From Lewinellaceae bacterium (GTDB lineage: Bacteria; Bacteroidota; Bacteroidia; Chitinophagales; Saprospiraceae), in assembly GCA_016710765.1 (NCBI GenBank), contig JADJUJ010000015.1, forward strand, positions 71,857 to 135,856: a stretch of 64,000 bases of DNA, written 5' to 3'. The notes beneath the pieces were generated by a model. The model searched no databases and had not been told where the DNA came from. It worked only from the letters and a program-made list of their open reading frames with translations. Position 1 is the first letter of the stretch. Each line of letters opens with the position of its first letter. Shown one piece after another: positions 34,614 through 42,679 of this stretch. The position numbers were made by a program, and so were the translations under genes.

Positions 34614-35495
34614 ATGGAACACCTCAAAACCATCGCAGTCAGCTTAATGCTCGCGTTTCCCTGGCTGACCCAAGCGCAATTTTTAGATTTCCCCACCCAA
34701 AATGCTACCTGGTGCTACGGTGGATATGCCGACCAGGGCCAGGACCTCGGGTTGTTTTGCTTCAGCCCGGATACACTCCTGGAGTTGAATGGAAAAACCT
34801 ATGCAAAAATTACTTACCAACCCCATCCTTCTGCCAGCCCGGAGGACATCTTGTACCGATCGGACAATGGAAAGTTTTTTGTCATCCCCCAGGATTCAAC
34901 CGATGAAATATTGATTTACGATTTTAACCTGGAAGTATCTGATACCTTTTATGTCAATTGGGGATTTTGGCTTCAGGACAGCATCTTGCTCACCGTTCAG
35001 AGCGTGGAATACATCACCACCCTGGACGGGGTGTCCAGAAAGAAGATGTTTTTAGAAAATCAGGGGTACCACATCACCTGGCTGGAAGGCATCGGAAATA
35101 CGGATTGGGTGTTTGTTGCACCCGCCTATGTTTCTTCTGTTTCCGGAGGCTACCAGTTTGTTTGTCATGCTGTAGAAGACAGTATCATTTATCCGGACGG
35201 AACCAGTCCAAGCCTTTGCGGTTTGTCCGCTACCAACCACCTGTCTCAACAGGATGATCGCGCAGTCAAGATTTACCCCAACCCGGTAAAAAACGAATTC
35301 AACCTGGAGTTCACAGGCATCGAAGCCCGGCAAATCGCCATCAGCGATGTGTTGGGGAATACCGTTTTTCAAAGCAATTGCACGCAAAAGTCGCAAATGG
35401 TGGAAATTCCGGACAACATAAAGCCTGGATTTTATGTCCTGCGCCTGGTGCAACTGGATGGGAAAATGTTTGCTAAAAAATTTTTAAAGGAATGA
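34614..35495 (+). CDS. T9SS-sorted secreted protein, intact copy
   Basis: 293 residues with a signal peptide ending around WLTQAQ. The mature domain (~22-215) is rich in aromatic and Cys residues (WCYGGYADQGQDLG, VCHAVEDSIIYPDG, SLCGLSATN) and is not a family I recognise. The last ~75 residues form a type A sorting domain (VKIYPNPVKNEFNLEF ... KPGFYVLRLVQLDGKMFAKKF). It is expected to be attached to or released from the outer surface by T9SS. Paralogue of the broken gene at 30982; both follow a DinB-like gene. Confidence 0.78.
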   Translation: MEHLKTIAVSLMLAFPWLTQAQFLDFPTQNATWCYGGYADQGQDLGLFCFSPDTLLELNGKTYAKITYQPHPSASPEDILYRSDNGKFFVIPQDSTDEILIYDFNLEVSDTFYVNWGFWLQDSILLTVQSVEYITTLDGVSRKKMFLENQGYHITWLEGIGNTDWVFVAPAYVSSVSGGYQFVCHAVEDSIIYPDGTSPSLCGLSATNHLSQQDDRAVKIYPNPVKNEFNLEFTGIEARQIAISDVLGNTVFQSNCTQKSQMVEIPDNIKPGFYVLRLVQLDGKMFAKKFLKE

Positions 35496-35515
35496 CTTGT
35501 TCGGAGGTTTTTATA

Positions 35516-35668
35516 CTCGAAGTAAAGTGGTTTGCGAAAATAATCGCGCAGTCATCAGTTCTAATGGCAAGGCAGAAAACGCAGACGATGCAGCGCATCG
35601 GCGAATATTTATAACGCAGCCAGGAAGACTGAGGACAAGTGAGCATTCGCAAACCATTTTACTTCGAG
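35516..35668. mobile_element. MITE-like element with 23-bp terminal inverted repeats
   Basis: The left end (35516-35538) and right end (35646-35668) are inverted repeats matching at 22 of 23 positions (CTCGAAGTAAARTGGTTTGC core plus GAA). The 153-base element has no open frame of note. It lies directly behind the duplicated T9SS gene. No convincing target-site duplication is visible. It could be a non-autonomous transposon end-pair or a long structured 3' element; no transposase gene is present in the window. Confidence 0.55.
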
Positions 35669-35725
35669 CATAATTGCGAATCAATTTAATTTTTGATTTT
35701 TTCGGTCCCGCAGATAGCGCAGAAA

Positions 35726-35757
35726 CCGCAGATGTTTTGCTTCGCAAAAATCTGCGG
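35726..35757. repeat. Hairpin CCGCAGAT...ATCTGCGG
   Basis: CCGCAGATGTTTTGC and GCAAAAATCTGCGG form a stem with one bulge around a three-base loop. It lies in the same gene-free interval as the MITE-like element, 46 bases before the CYTH gene. Text of this type is a common intergenic repeat in Bacteroidota; function unknown. Confidence 0.5.
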
Positions 35758-35802
35758 CAGCTAAGGAAGGCAACCAAATAAATTCAAAACAACCATCGAC
35801 CC

Positions 35803-36344
35803 ATGCAACTGCTCAATTACGAATTCAAAGCTAAAGTGCCGGCCCTCGATTCCTTCGAAAAACTAATACAGTCGCGCCAGCCCACATTTCTGGGAACCGA
35901 CCACCAAATTGATACCTACTTTGCGGTAAACAAAGGCCGTTTGAAACTAAGGGAGGGGAATATCGAAAATGCCTTGATCCATTACGACCGTGCCGACGAA
36001 GCCAATTCAAAGCAATCGAATATATTGCTGTACATCCATCAGCCAGACGCCGCTTTAAAAGCAATTCTAAGTCTTCATTTAGGATAAAGGTGGTGGTAGA
36101 TAAAATTCGAAACATCTATTTCATCGACAATGTAAAATTCCATTTCGATACGGTAAAAGGCCTGGGCACCTTTCTCGAAGTGGAGGCCATCGACAACGAA
36201 GGCCAGTACACCATCGAATACCTGCGCGATCAATGTGATGCCTGGTTCCAATTTTTTGAACTTACAACATCCAGTTTGGTGGATAAATCTTACAGCGATT
36301 TGCTCTTAGCACTTAAAAGCACTGATCATGATCATTCCAACTGA
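35803..36344 (+). CDS. CYTH-domain protein (class IV adenylate cyclase/thiamine-triphosphatase type), one frameshift
   Basis: The first frame (35803-36087) has the CYTH start YEFKAKV (ExEKK-like signature as EFKAK), FLGTDHQIDTYFAV and GRLKLREGN. A one-base shift around 36071-36085 moves into the second frame, which continues KVVVDKIRNIYFIDNVKFHFD, then GLGTFLEVEAID, to 36344. Rejoined length is about 180 residues, normal for bacterial class IV cyclase-like proteins. Members hydrolyse or cyclise triphosphates within a beta-tunnel; the exact reaction is unknown here. The end overlaps the next gene by 17 bases. Confidence 0.78.
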
Positions 36345-36720
36345 TCGGCCTCATTACGAAAGCGCCATTGCAACCTATTGGATGGATGATGCCGGGTTTC
36401 TTGTTTCGCTGTCCAAACCAGTCCTGCGTACTGTCGATAACATCGGCGAAAATGTAGCCCTGGTAAAACGCATCACGGGCAACAAACCCGTCCCACTGCT
36501 CATTTACCTGAAACCTTCACCGATACCCGATCGGGCAACACAGCGATTTTCAACAGAACAACTGCCCCAAATCTATTCTGCCATGGCAATGGTATCGGCA
36601 CCCGGGCTTTCCAAATTCATCATGAACCTGCTTTTTGCCCTAAAAACCCCTCCAATTCCGATGAAAGGATTTGGCAACGAGGCAGATGCAAGGGCCTGGC
36701 TACAGCAGTTTGTGACCTAA
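36328..36720 (+). CDS. STAS/SEC14-like small protein (DUF7793-like)
   Basis: 130 residues, no signal peptide. The pattern YWMDDAGFLVSLSKPVLRTV, NIGENVALVKRITGNKPVPLL, then LPQIYSAMAMVSAPGLSKFI and a C-terminal KGFGNEADARAWLQQF matches a widespread Bacteroidota family with a SpoIIAA/STAS-like fold. Role unknown; these proteins usually act as cytosolic regulatory modules. It overlaps the CYTH gene by 17 bases, implying translational coupling. Confidence 0.65.
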   Translation: MIIPTDRPHYESAIATYWMDDAGFLVSLSKPVLRTVDNIGENVALVKRITGNKPVPLLIYLKPSPIPDRATQRFSTEQLPQIYSAMAMVSAPGLSKFIMNLLFALKTPPIPMKGFGNEADARAWLQQFVT

Positions 36721-37184
36721 AACAACGCGCGTTTTGGAACCTGTTTTCCGGAAGAAAAAGGACACCACGAATTGACATAAGCGCCTCTGTAAAGCACTTA
36801 TTGCCTTATGCTTTCCAAAATTTAGGGTAATATCAAATCAATACACCATAAAAACAGGTAAAATTCAACCTTCGGCCGACTGGCGTTGTTGATCCTTTGA
36901 AACAAAACGATCATACCCCAATTGCCCATGAAGACTTCTACCCTGATGGCTGTGGTACTGCGGTATAACTTATGCACAATGGCGTTTATGTATACCTGTT
37001 GGAAATACGCTTCCCGGATGGCAGCAAGGAGGTACGCAGCGGTGAGGTGAGTATTGTACGATGACAGCGTAAAAACAAAGCATACGAGTCCCTTTTACCA
37101 AAGCAGCTGGCCTTGGCTTTTTGACAATAGGAAAGATTGAACCCTGCAATTTTTTGAAAAACACCTACCTTCATCCCGCAACCA
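36721..37184. other. Gene-poor interval containing an orphan surface-protein tail
   Basis: Apart from the CHU_C remnant at 36975-37064, I see no complete gene, RNA or strong terminator here. Short open frames on both strands lack start context and family patterns. Confidence 0.5.
36975..37064 (+). pseudogene. C-terminal remnant of a CHU_C (gliding-motility-associated, T9SS type B) domain
   Basis: In one frame this reads HNGVYVYLLEIRFPDG, then SKEVRSGEVSIVR and a stop. This is the last ~30 residues of the type B sorting domain (compare PGVFIWYVEVEFIDG near 59650). The upstream part of any such protein is missing, so this is a deletion scar or relic of a large adhesin gene. Confidence 0.6.
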
Positions 37185-37655
37185 ATGCATCCAGTCACCA
37201 TGACGATTCCAGCCAATTCTCCGGAAGAATACCTGAGCAAAGTGCCACCTGAACGGCAGGAAGCATTTTCCCGGCTTCGGCAAGTTATCGTCGAAAATCT
37301 GCCCGAAGGCTTCCAGGGAATGCATGAACTACGGTATGATTGGGTATGTGGTGCCGCATTCATTGTTTCCACCGGGATATCATGTCGACCCGAAACAACC
37401 ACTGCCTTTTATCAATATTGCTTCGCAAAAAACTTTATCGCGGTTTACCACATGGGGCTCTATGCCCATCCGGCATTATTGGATTGGTTTCTGGTAGAAT
37501 TCGACAAACGATCGTCGCGAAAACTGGACATGGGCAAAAGTTGTATCCGCTTTAAAAACCACGAGCATATTCCTTTTGAACTCATGGGCGAATTTGCCGG
37601 GAAAATGACCGTGGAAGCATGGATTTCAATCTGTACCTCACCTTTAAAACGATAA
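37185..37655 (+). CDS. DUF1801 family protein, two compensating indels
   Basis: 156 residues as read, with standard DUF1801 ends (YLSKVPPERQEAFSRLRQVI; FIAVYHMGLYAHPALLDWF; GKSCIRFKNHEHIPFELMGE). The middle, 37317-37432, is out of frame. The alternative frame there reads NYGMIGYVVPHSLFPPGY, then QPLPFINIASQK, the true family core. One extra G at GGG 37316-37318 and one missing A at A6 37427-37432 explain it. Since both ends are conserved in a single frame, the gene is almost certainly intact in the organism. DUF1801 proteins are small cytosolic proteins, some linked to iron, of unclear function. Confidence 0.78.
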   Translation: MHPVTMTIPANSPEEYLSKVPPERQEAFSRLRQVIVENLPEGFQGMHELRYDWVCGAAFIVSTGISCRPETTTAFYQYCFAKNFIAVYHMGLYAHPALLDWFLVEFDKRSSRKLDMGKSCIRFKNHEHIPFELMGEFAGKMTVEAWISICTSPLKR

Positions 37656-37662
37656 AACTGAT

Positions 37663-38620
37663 ATGTCTTTTTACAAAACCGCCCCCACTTGCTGTTGCTG
37701 TTGTTGTGGATGGCTTGCCAAAACAGTAGCAAGGTCCCCACCATAGGTTTTGTGGATGGATTTGAAGACAGCACCCTGGAGCAAGCCAAAGTTGGTTTCC
37801 TGGCAGCCCTCGAGGAAGCGGGTTACTCGGAGGAACAAAAAACATCCGGGTGATTTACCGCAATGCCCAGGGAGACATCCCTACCCTCACCCAAATTATC
37901 CGCTACAACATCAGTCAGAAGGTCACCTTGTTGGCAACCAATGCCACCCTGCCTACCATTACCGCTCTGCAGAATACCGCCGACATTCCGGTGTTCATGA
38001 TGGTGGCGCCAACGCCGGATTTGATGCAACTCAGCGGCGACAAGGAGCCTAAAAACCTTTTTGGCGTAGCCGACAACCAGGATTACATCGATACTTCTTT
38101 TGCCTTAATTAAATCGCTGATAAAACCCCGCGGCGAGCGCTTGCGGATCGGTTTGTTGTACAACCAATCGGAGCCGCAATCCGTAGAGGCCTATCAGCGC
38201 CTGCAAAAATTATCCGATGCACTTGGCGTGGAACTTAGGGCCAGGTCGGTGAGTGCTACAGCCGATGCCCAGTTGGTAACTGCCGCATTGATCAACGAAG
38301 ACCTGGATGCTTTTTTTGCCAATCCCGACAACATCGTCTTTGGCGCATTTGAAACCATTTTAAAGGCCTGCAATGCCGCCAAGGTGCCCATATTCACCAG
38401 TGAGGCTGGGCTGGTACAGCGGGGTGCAGTGGCCGCTTATGGCGCGGATATTTACCAGTGGGGACACCAGGCCGGCGAACAGGCTGCACAGTACCTCAAA
38501 ACCGGCAAACTGGATGGTTTGCACTGGGAAATGGTAAAGCTGCGCAAACATGTGTACAACCCGGTGGTTGCCGCTCGATTTGGAATAAGCGTTCCTGAAA
38601 ACTACGAATTACTGAAATAA
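37663..38620 (+). CDS. ABC_sub_bind-type substrate-binding lipoprotein, two frameshifts
   Basis: Adding one T at T5 37668-37672 gives a lipoprotein signal, LLLLLLWMAC, directly after the ATG. A second shift at A6 37837-37842 joins EEAGYSEEQK to NIRVIYRNAQGDIPTLTQII. The rest is a periplasmic-binding fold of the ABC substrate-binding family (PF04392 type): LLATNATLPTITAL, DIPVFMMVAPTPD, LYNQSEPQSVEAYQRL, PIFTSEAGLVQRGAVAAYG. Total about 319 residues. Homologues bind tryptophan, tyrosine or similar small ligands. It is followed by its permease and ATPase genes, so the importer is complete. Confidence 0.82.
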
Positions 38621-38689
38621 AGTACCCGGCACTAAACACGCTGAGATGTCAGCGTTATGGGTATGATAAATACTGCCCAGACCTAGCCT

Positions 38690-39558
38690 ATGATATTTTA
38701 CCTCACTGCACTCGTACTTGGGCTTTGCCTTTCGGCCATGGGACTTGGTATTTTCATCACCATGAAAATTTTCCGCATTCCCGATATTACGACCGATGGA
38801 AGTTATACGCTGGGTGCCGTGGTGACAGCCCTATTGCTCGCAGCTGGCTGGCCCTTACCGGCCATTGTGGTGATCACTGCGCTGGCAGGCGCTGCGGCAG
38901 GAATGATCACCGGCCTGGTGCATACCCGTTTGAAAATTGACGCCCTGCTGGCGGGAATCCTGGTAATGACCGGGCTTTATTCGGTCAACCTCAGTTTGCT
39001 GGGAAGGTCCAACCTCCCGTTATCAGACGCAAACACCGTTTTCACCCTGTTCCCGCTGTTCAGCAATCCGGTTTTAAATGAGCTGATTGTAGGGCTCTTC
39101 TTCCTTGCAATCTTGGCGGGTATGCTGGCGTACGTCTTGCGCACCGATTTTGGCCTGGCCATGCGGGCTACCGGCAACAGCGAATCGATGACCCGCGCAC
39201 TGGGCATCAACAACGATCGAATGAAAATCATTGGCCTTTCGATCGCCAATTCCCTGACCGCCATAAGCGGCTTTTTAGTAGCCCAATACCAGCATTTTAC
39301 CGACATCAACATGGGCATTGGCATTGTCCTGGTTGGCTTGGGCTCGGTGCTCATTGGCGATGCCTTGATCAGCTGGCTGGGCATAAGAAAAATTGGCTGG
39401 CAACTCTTATTTGTCGCCCTGGGAGGTATCCTGTTCCAACTGGTGTTGGCCGTGGCCTTATCGCTGGGAATTGACCCAGCTCTTTAAAACTTGTTACCGC
39501 GGTATTTGTTCTGATGATCGTGGGCATCCCCAGGGTACTGGCACGCCAAAAAGCCTGA
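38690..39558 (+). CDS. ABC transporter permease (ABC_sub_bind partner), one frameshift near the end
   Basis: As read the frame ends at 39487 (LGIDPAL). One extra T in CTTTAAAAC gives the usual further helix (LVTAVFVLMIVGIPRVLA) and RQKA, with stop at 39558, 12 bases before the ATPase gene. About 289 residues, with eight or so hydrophobic helices (ALVLGLCLSAMGLGIFITMK, FRIPDITTDGSYTLGA, LAGILVMTGLYSVNLSLLG). The FRIPDITTDGSYTLG segment is characteristic of permeases working with ABC_sub_bind proteins. Confidence 0.82.
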
Positions 39559-39570
39559 TATAAAGCAACA

Positions 39571-40320
39571 ATGATTACACTGCGTAATATCCAAAAAACC
39601 TTCAATCGCGGACAAGCAAATGAGATTTCCGCATTGAGAAGCGTTGATTTAACGATTAAAGACGCCGAATTTGTGGTGCTGGTGGGTGCAAATGGCTCCG
39701 GCAAAACCACCCTGCTGAATGTGATTGCCGGCGCCATTTTACCCAGCGAAGGCCGGGTTATATTTGACCAGGAAGATGTTACCCTGCTTCCGGAACACCA
39801 GCGCAGTCGATGGGTAGCCAGGGTTTTCCAAAACCCATTGGGTGGAACTGCACCCGACTTGAGTATACTGGACAATTTTCGCCTTGCAGCCCTGCGCACC
39901 CAGAAAAAAGGCCTTCGAATCGGCATCAACCAGGCTTTTAAAGCAAAAGTAAAGGACCGAATAGCACTGCTGGGATTGGGGCTGGAAAACAAACTGCAAC
40001 AACCCATAGGCTCGCTTTCGGGCGGACAACGGCAGGCGCTTACCCTGCTGATGTGTACCATGGACCAAACCGACATTTTACTCCTTGACGAACCAACAGC
40101 GGCACTGGATCCCAAATCGGCCGAAATTGTTATGGGAACGGCAGAAAACCTGATTAAGGAACTGAAACTCACCACGGTCCTTATTACCCATAATTTGCAG
40201 GATGCACACCGGTATGGCAATCGACTCATCCAAATGGCGGAAGGACAGGTCATCCGGGATTTGAATCAGGCTGAAAAAGAGAATTTGAAGCGGGAAGAAA
40301 TGTTTGCCTGGTTCGGATAA
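39571..40320 (+). CDS. ABC transporter ATP-binding protein
   Basis: 249 residues. Walker A is GANGSGKTT, signature LSGGQRQALTLLM, Walker B ILLLDEPTAALD, switch His in LITHNLQDA. The order and the RWVARVFQNPLGGTAPDLSI insert match ATPases of the tryptophan/tyrosine-type importer. It completes a three-gene importer with the substrate-binding lipoprotein and permease. Confidence 0.9.
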   Translation: MITLRNIQKTFNRGQANEISALRSVDLTIKDAEFVVLVGANGSGKTTLLNVIAGAILPSEGRVIFDQEDVTLLPEHQRSRWVARVFQNPLGGTAPDLSILDNFRLAALRTQKKGLRIGINQAFKAKVKDRIALLGLGLENKLQQPIGSLSGGQRQALTLLMCTMDQTDILLLDEPTAALDPKSAEIVMGTAENLIKELKLTTVLITHNLQDAHRYGNRLIQMAEGQVIRDLNQAEKENLKREEMFAWFG

Positions 40321-40344
40321 AGGCATGGGTCATTAAACCTACCC

Positions 40345-40352
40345 TACCTTTG
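40345..40352 (+). promoter_or_regulatory. Candidate -7 box (TACCTTTG)
   Basis: An exact TAnnTTTG match 22 bases before ATG 40375 of the serine hydrolase gene. No well-spaced -33 element. Confidence 0.4.
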
Positions 40353-40374
40353 AGTGTCAAACTATAAAAGCGCC

Positions 40375-41691
40375 ATGAAAAAAACCATACTTGCTGCCCT
40401 CTTCGCTGCACTATTTTCCTGCTCCAACGCACAGTCGCTGTACTTCCCCCCCTTAACCGGCAATACCTGGACAACCCAGTCCCCGGCATTATTGGGTTGG
40501 TGTACCGATGAAATCCCCCCCTTGCTGAGTTACCTGGAGAGCAACAACACCAAGGCTTTCATTGTATTGAAAGATGGCAAAATGGTCATGGAGCACTATT
40601 TTGGCACCTTTACGCAAGACAGCGTCTGGTACTGGGCTTCTGCAGGCAAATCCATGACAGCCTTTTTGGTGGGGCTCGCTCAGCAAGATGGCCTGCTGTC
40701 CCTGCAGGACCCAACTTCCCAATACCTGGGCGCCGGCTGGACCAGTTGCAGCCCAGCACAGGAGCAGAACATCAACATCTGGAATCAACTGACCATGACG
40801 ACCGGCCTCGATGACGGGGTATCCGATCCTTATTGTACCCTAAATACCTGTTTGCAATACCTTGCCGAGCCGGGAACCCGCTGGGCCTACCACAACGGCC
40901 CATATACCGTACTGGATGGTGTAATAGAGGCCTCCACGGGGCAAAACCTGAATACCTATTTTGCACAAAAAGTGAGTGTAAAAACAGGTATAAGCGGCAT
41001 TTTCCTGCCTTCCGGATACAACAATGTGTTGTTTTCCAAGCCCAGGAGCATGGCGCGCTTCGGATTGCTGGCCCTAAACAAAGGCAACTGGAACGGCAAC
41101 CAGATTATGACGGATACCGCCTATTTCAACGCCATGGTTAATACCTCGCAGAACATGAACCTGTCGTATGGCTATTTGTGGTGGCTGAACGGCAAACCCT
41201 CCTTTATGGTCCCGGGCCTGCAATTTGTTTTCCCGTTCCCCCTAAGCCCGAATGCGCCGGCCGACATGTTTTCCGCGCTGGGTAAAAATGGGCAGATGGT
41301 GCATGTTGTGCCCAGCCAAAACCTGGTAGTCGTGCGCATGGGCAATGCACCGGATGGCAGCGAAGTGCCGATCATTTTCAGCGACACCATGTGGGTAAAA
41401 CTGAATGCTGTTATTTGCAATACCTCCCCAAATGCATCGGTGGTCGCCAGCCTTCCCGAACTGGCCTTGCGCCCCAATCCCGCTGCTGACTTTTGCCAGG
41501 TACGCTGGCCCGGGCAAACCTTCGATGTGGTGTTGACGGATATTTGCGGCCGGCAGGTGTTGTCGCAGCAGGGCTGTTCAGGAGAAACCAGCTTACCCGT
41601 TGCTGATTTGCCCAAAGGCCTGTATTTGGTTCAGGCCAGGAACCAGCAAGACCGGGTAATAACCCGAAAACTGGTGCTGCATCGCCCTTGA
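40375..41691 (+). CDS. T9SS-exported serine hydrolase (beta-lactamase/esterase class C fold)
   Basis: 438 residues from ATG 40375, with signal peptide MKKTILAALFAALFSCSNAQ. The catalytic domain has SxxK in WASAGKSMTAFL (Ser-Ala-Gly-Lys), YxN in WAYHNGPYT, and a C-terminal AxGKNGQMVHVVP strand corresponding to the KTG/HxG region. These are penicillin-recognising-fold enzymes: esterases, D-aminopeptidases or beta-lactamases. The final ~75 residues are a type A sorting domain (LRPNPAADFCQVRW ... LPKGLYLVQARN), predicting surface location. The substrate is unknown; a role in the periplasmic cell wall is unlikely if it is exported. Confidence 0.85.
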   Translation: MKKTILAALFAALFSCSNAQSLYFPPLTGNTWTTQSPALLGWCTDEIPPLLSYLESNNTKAFIVLKDGKMVMEHYFGTFTQDSVWYWASAGKSMTAFLVGLAQQDGLLSLQDPTSQYLGAGWTSCSPAQEQNINIWNQLTMTTGLDDGVSDPYCTLNTCLQYLAEPGTRWAYHNGPYTVLDGVIEASTGQNLNTYFAQKVSVKTGISGIFLPSGYNNVLFSKPRSMARFGLLALNKGNWNGNQIMTDTAYFNAMVNTSQNMNLSYGYLWWLNGKPSFMVPGLQFVFPFPLSPNAPADMFSALGKNGQMVHVVPSQNLVVVRMGNAPDGSEVPIIFSDTMWVKLNAVICNTSPNASVVASLPELALRPNPAADFCQVRWPGQTFDVVLTDICGRQVLSQQGCSGETSLPVADLPKGLYLVQARNQQDRVITRKLVLHRP

Positions 41692-41715
41692 AGTTTTTTT
41701 ACGAAAGGACAAAAA

Positions 41716-41761
41716 CACATCAGCCACAAAGGTTTTTCTAAGACCCTTTGTGGCTGATGTG
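41716..41761. terminator. Hairpin between convergent genes, probable bidirectional terminator
   Basis: CACATCAGCCACAAAGG and CCTTTGTGGCTGATGTG are a perfect 17-base-pair stem with a 12-base loop. It lies between the stops of the serine hydrolase (41691) and NTF2-like (41788) genes. A T-rich run precedes it at 41695-41700, not after it, so termination is inferred from position. Confidence 0.65.
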
Positions 41762-41787
41762 CTTTGTGTTGAAAGCTAAATGGGAAA

Positions 41788-42303
41788 TTAATTGCTCCCC
41801 GTTGCCTCAGCGCCTGGCATGCTCATGACCGGGGTCACGGTATCAAATTCCAGTTTCCAGGTATTGTTCACCTTGCGCAGCACCGCGCTGCCTTTGGTTT
41901 TGCCACCCATTTGCTGGCCGCCAATTTTGATGTCGGCTTCTGAGTCCCAAACGGCCAGAGCAACATCGCTGGTGAGCAGGCGCACCTGAACATTGGTGTA
42001 GGTAAATTTCGGCGCTTCATCGGCGATTTTCATAAAACCATCCCAACTTTCACGCATGGCCTTTTTACCAAAGGTGATGCTTCCATCCGGGCCTATTTCT
42101 GCGGCATCGTCGGAGTAAACCGCCCAACCTTTTTCGTCATTGCCCGAAAGGAAGGCTTCGTAGGCCGTTTGGATGGTGGCATGCACCGCATTGGCGGCCG
42201 TGTTGTTGGAGCGGCTGCCTACCCAGAGAATGCCACCTGATTGTGCCTGCAGACTGGCCGTGAAAAAAAAGAGTGCGAGGGTGCTGAAAAGAATGTTTTT
42301 CAT
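41788..42303 (-). CDS. Secreted NTF2/SnoaL-like protein
   Basis: 171 residues from ATG 42303 with signal peptide MKNILFSTLALFFFTASLQA. The mature part shows the cone-shaped NTF2-like arrangement: AIQTAYEAFLSGNDEKGWAV-type helix start, AEIGPDGSITFGKKAM, FMKIADEAPKFTYTNVQVR, VALAVWDSEADIKI and NTWKLEFDTVTPV. Such domains are ligand-binding or act as isomerases; no catalytic residues can be named. It is convergent with the serine hydrolase gene. Confidence 0.75.
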   Translation of the reverse strand: MKNILFSTLALFFFTASLQAQSGGILWVGSRSNNTAANAVHATIQTAYEAFLSGNDEKGWAVYSDDAAEIGPDGSITFGKKAMRESWDGFMKIADEAPKFTYTNVQVRLLTSDVALAVWDSEADIKIGGQQMGGKTKGSAVLRKVNNTWKLEFDTVTPVMSMPGAEATGSN

Positions 42304-42679
42304 GATGGTAAGTTTGTGTAAGTGATAAATTGTTGTTGTTAATTGATGATGCAAAAATGGGGTCACGGACAGCCTGCAATCCTGCGTACAGCTGCGTAAA
42401 ATGACTACGCATATCTGCGTAAATCGAATCATACCTGTATCAAAACTGGAAAAAACCAACCCCTGATGGGTCGTATCGAAACATTACCAGGAAAACGCGG
42501 TTTCAGTGTGCAATTCCTTAATTACAATTTCATACCAATCACCTTTCTCTAATCCTTTTGGCGCCGACAAGTTGATTTGGTCGAAAAACAAAAGAAAGCG
42601 CTTACCGAAACACCTTAATTTGTAAAATATCTGGTTTAAACCAGCCAGTTGAAACTACCCACCTGTATCCTGTCTTGCT

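Noticed and set aside
39369..40253. 294-codon minus-strand open frame across the permease and ABC ATPase genes
   Set aside because: The plus-strand genes carry canonical Walker and permease motifs; the antisense product is low in family-like pattern (Ser/Arg rich).
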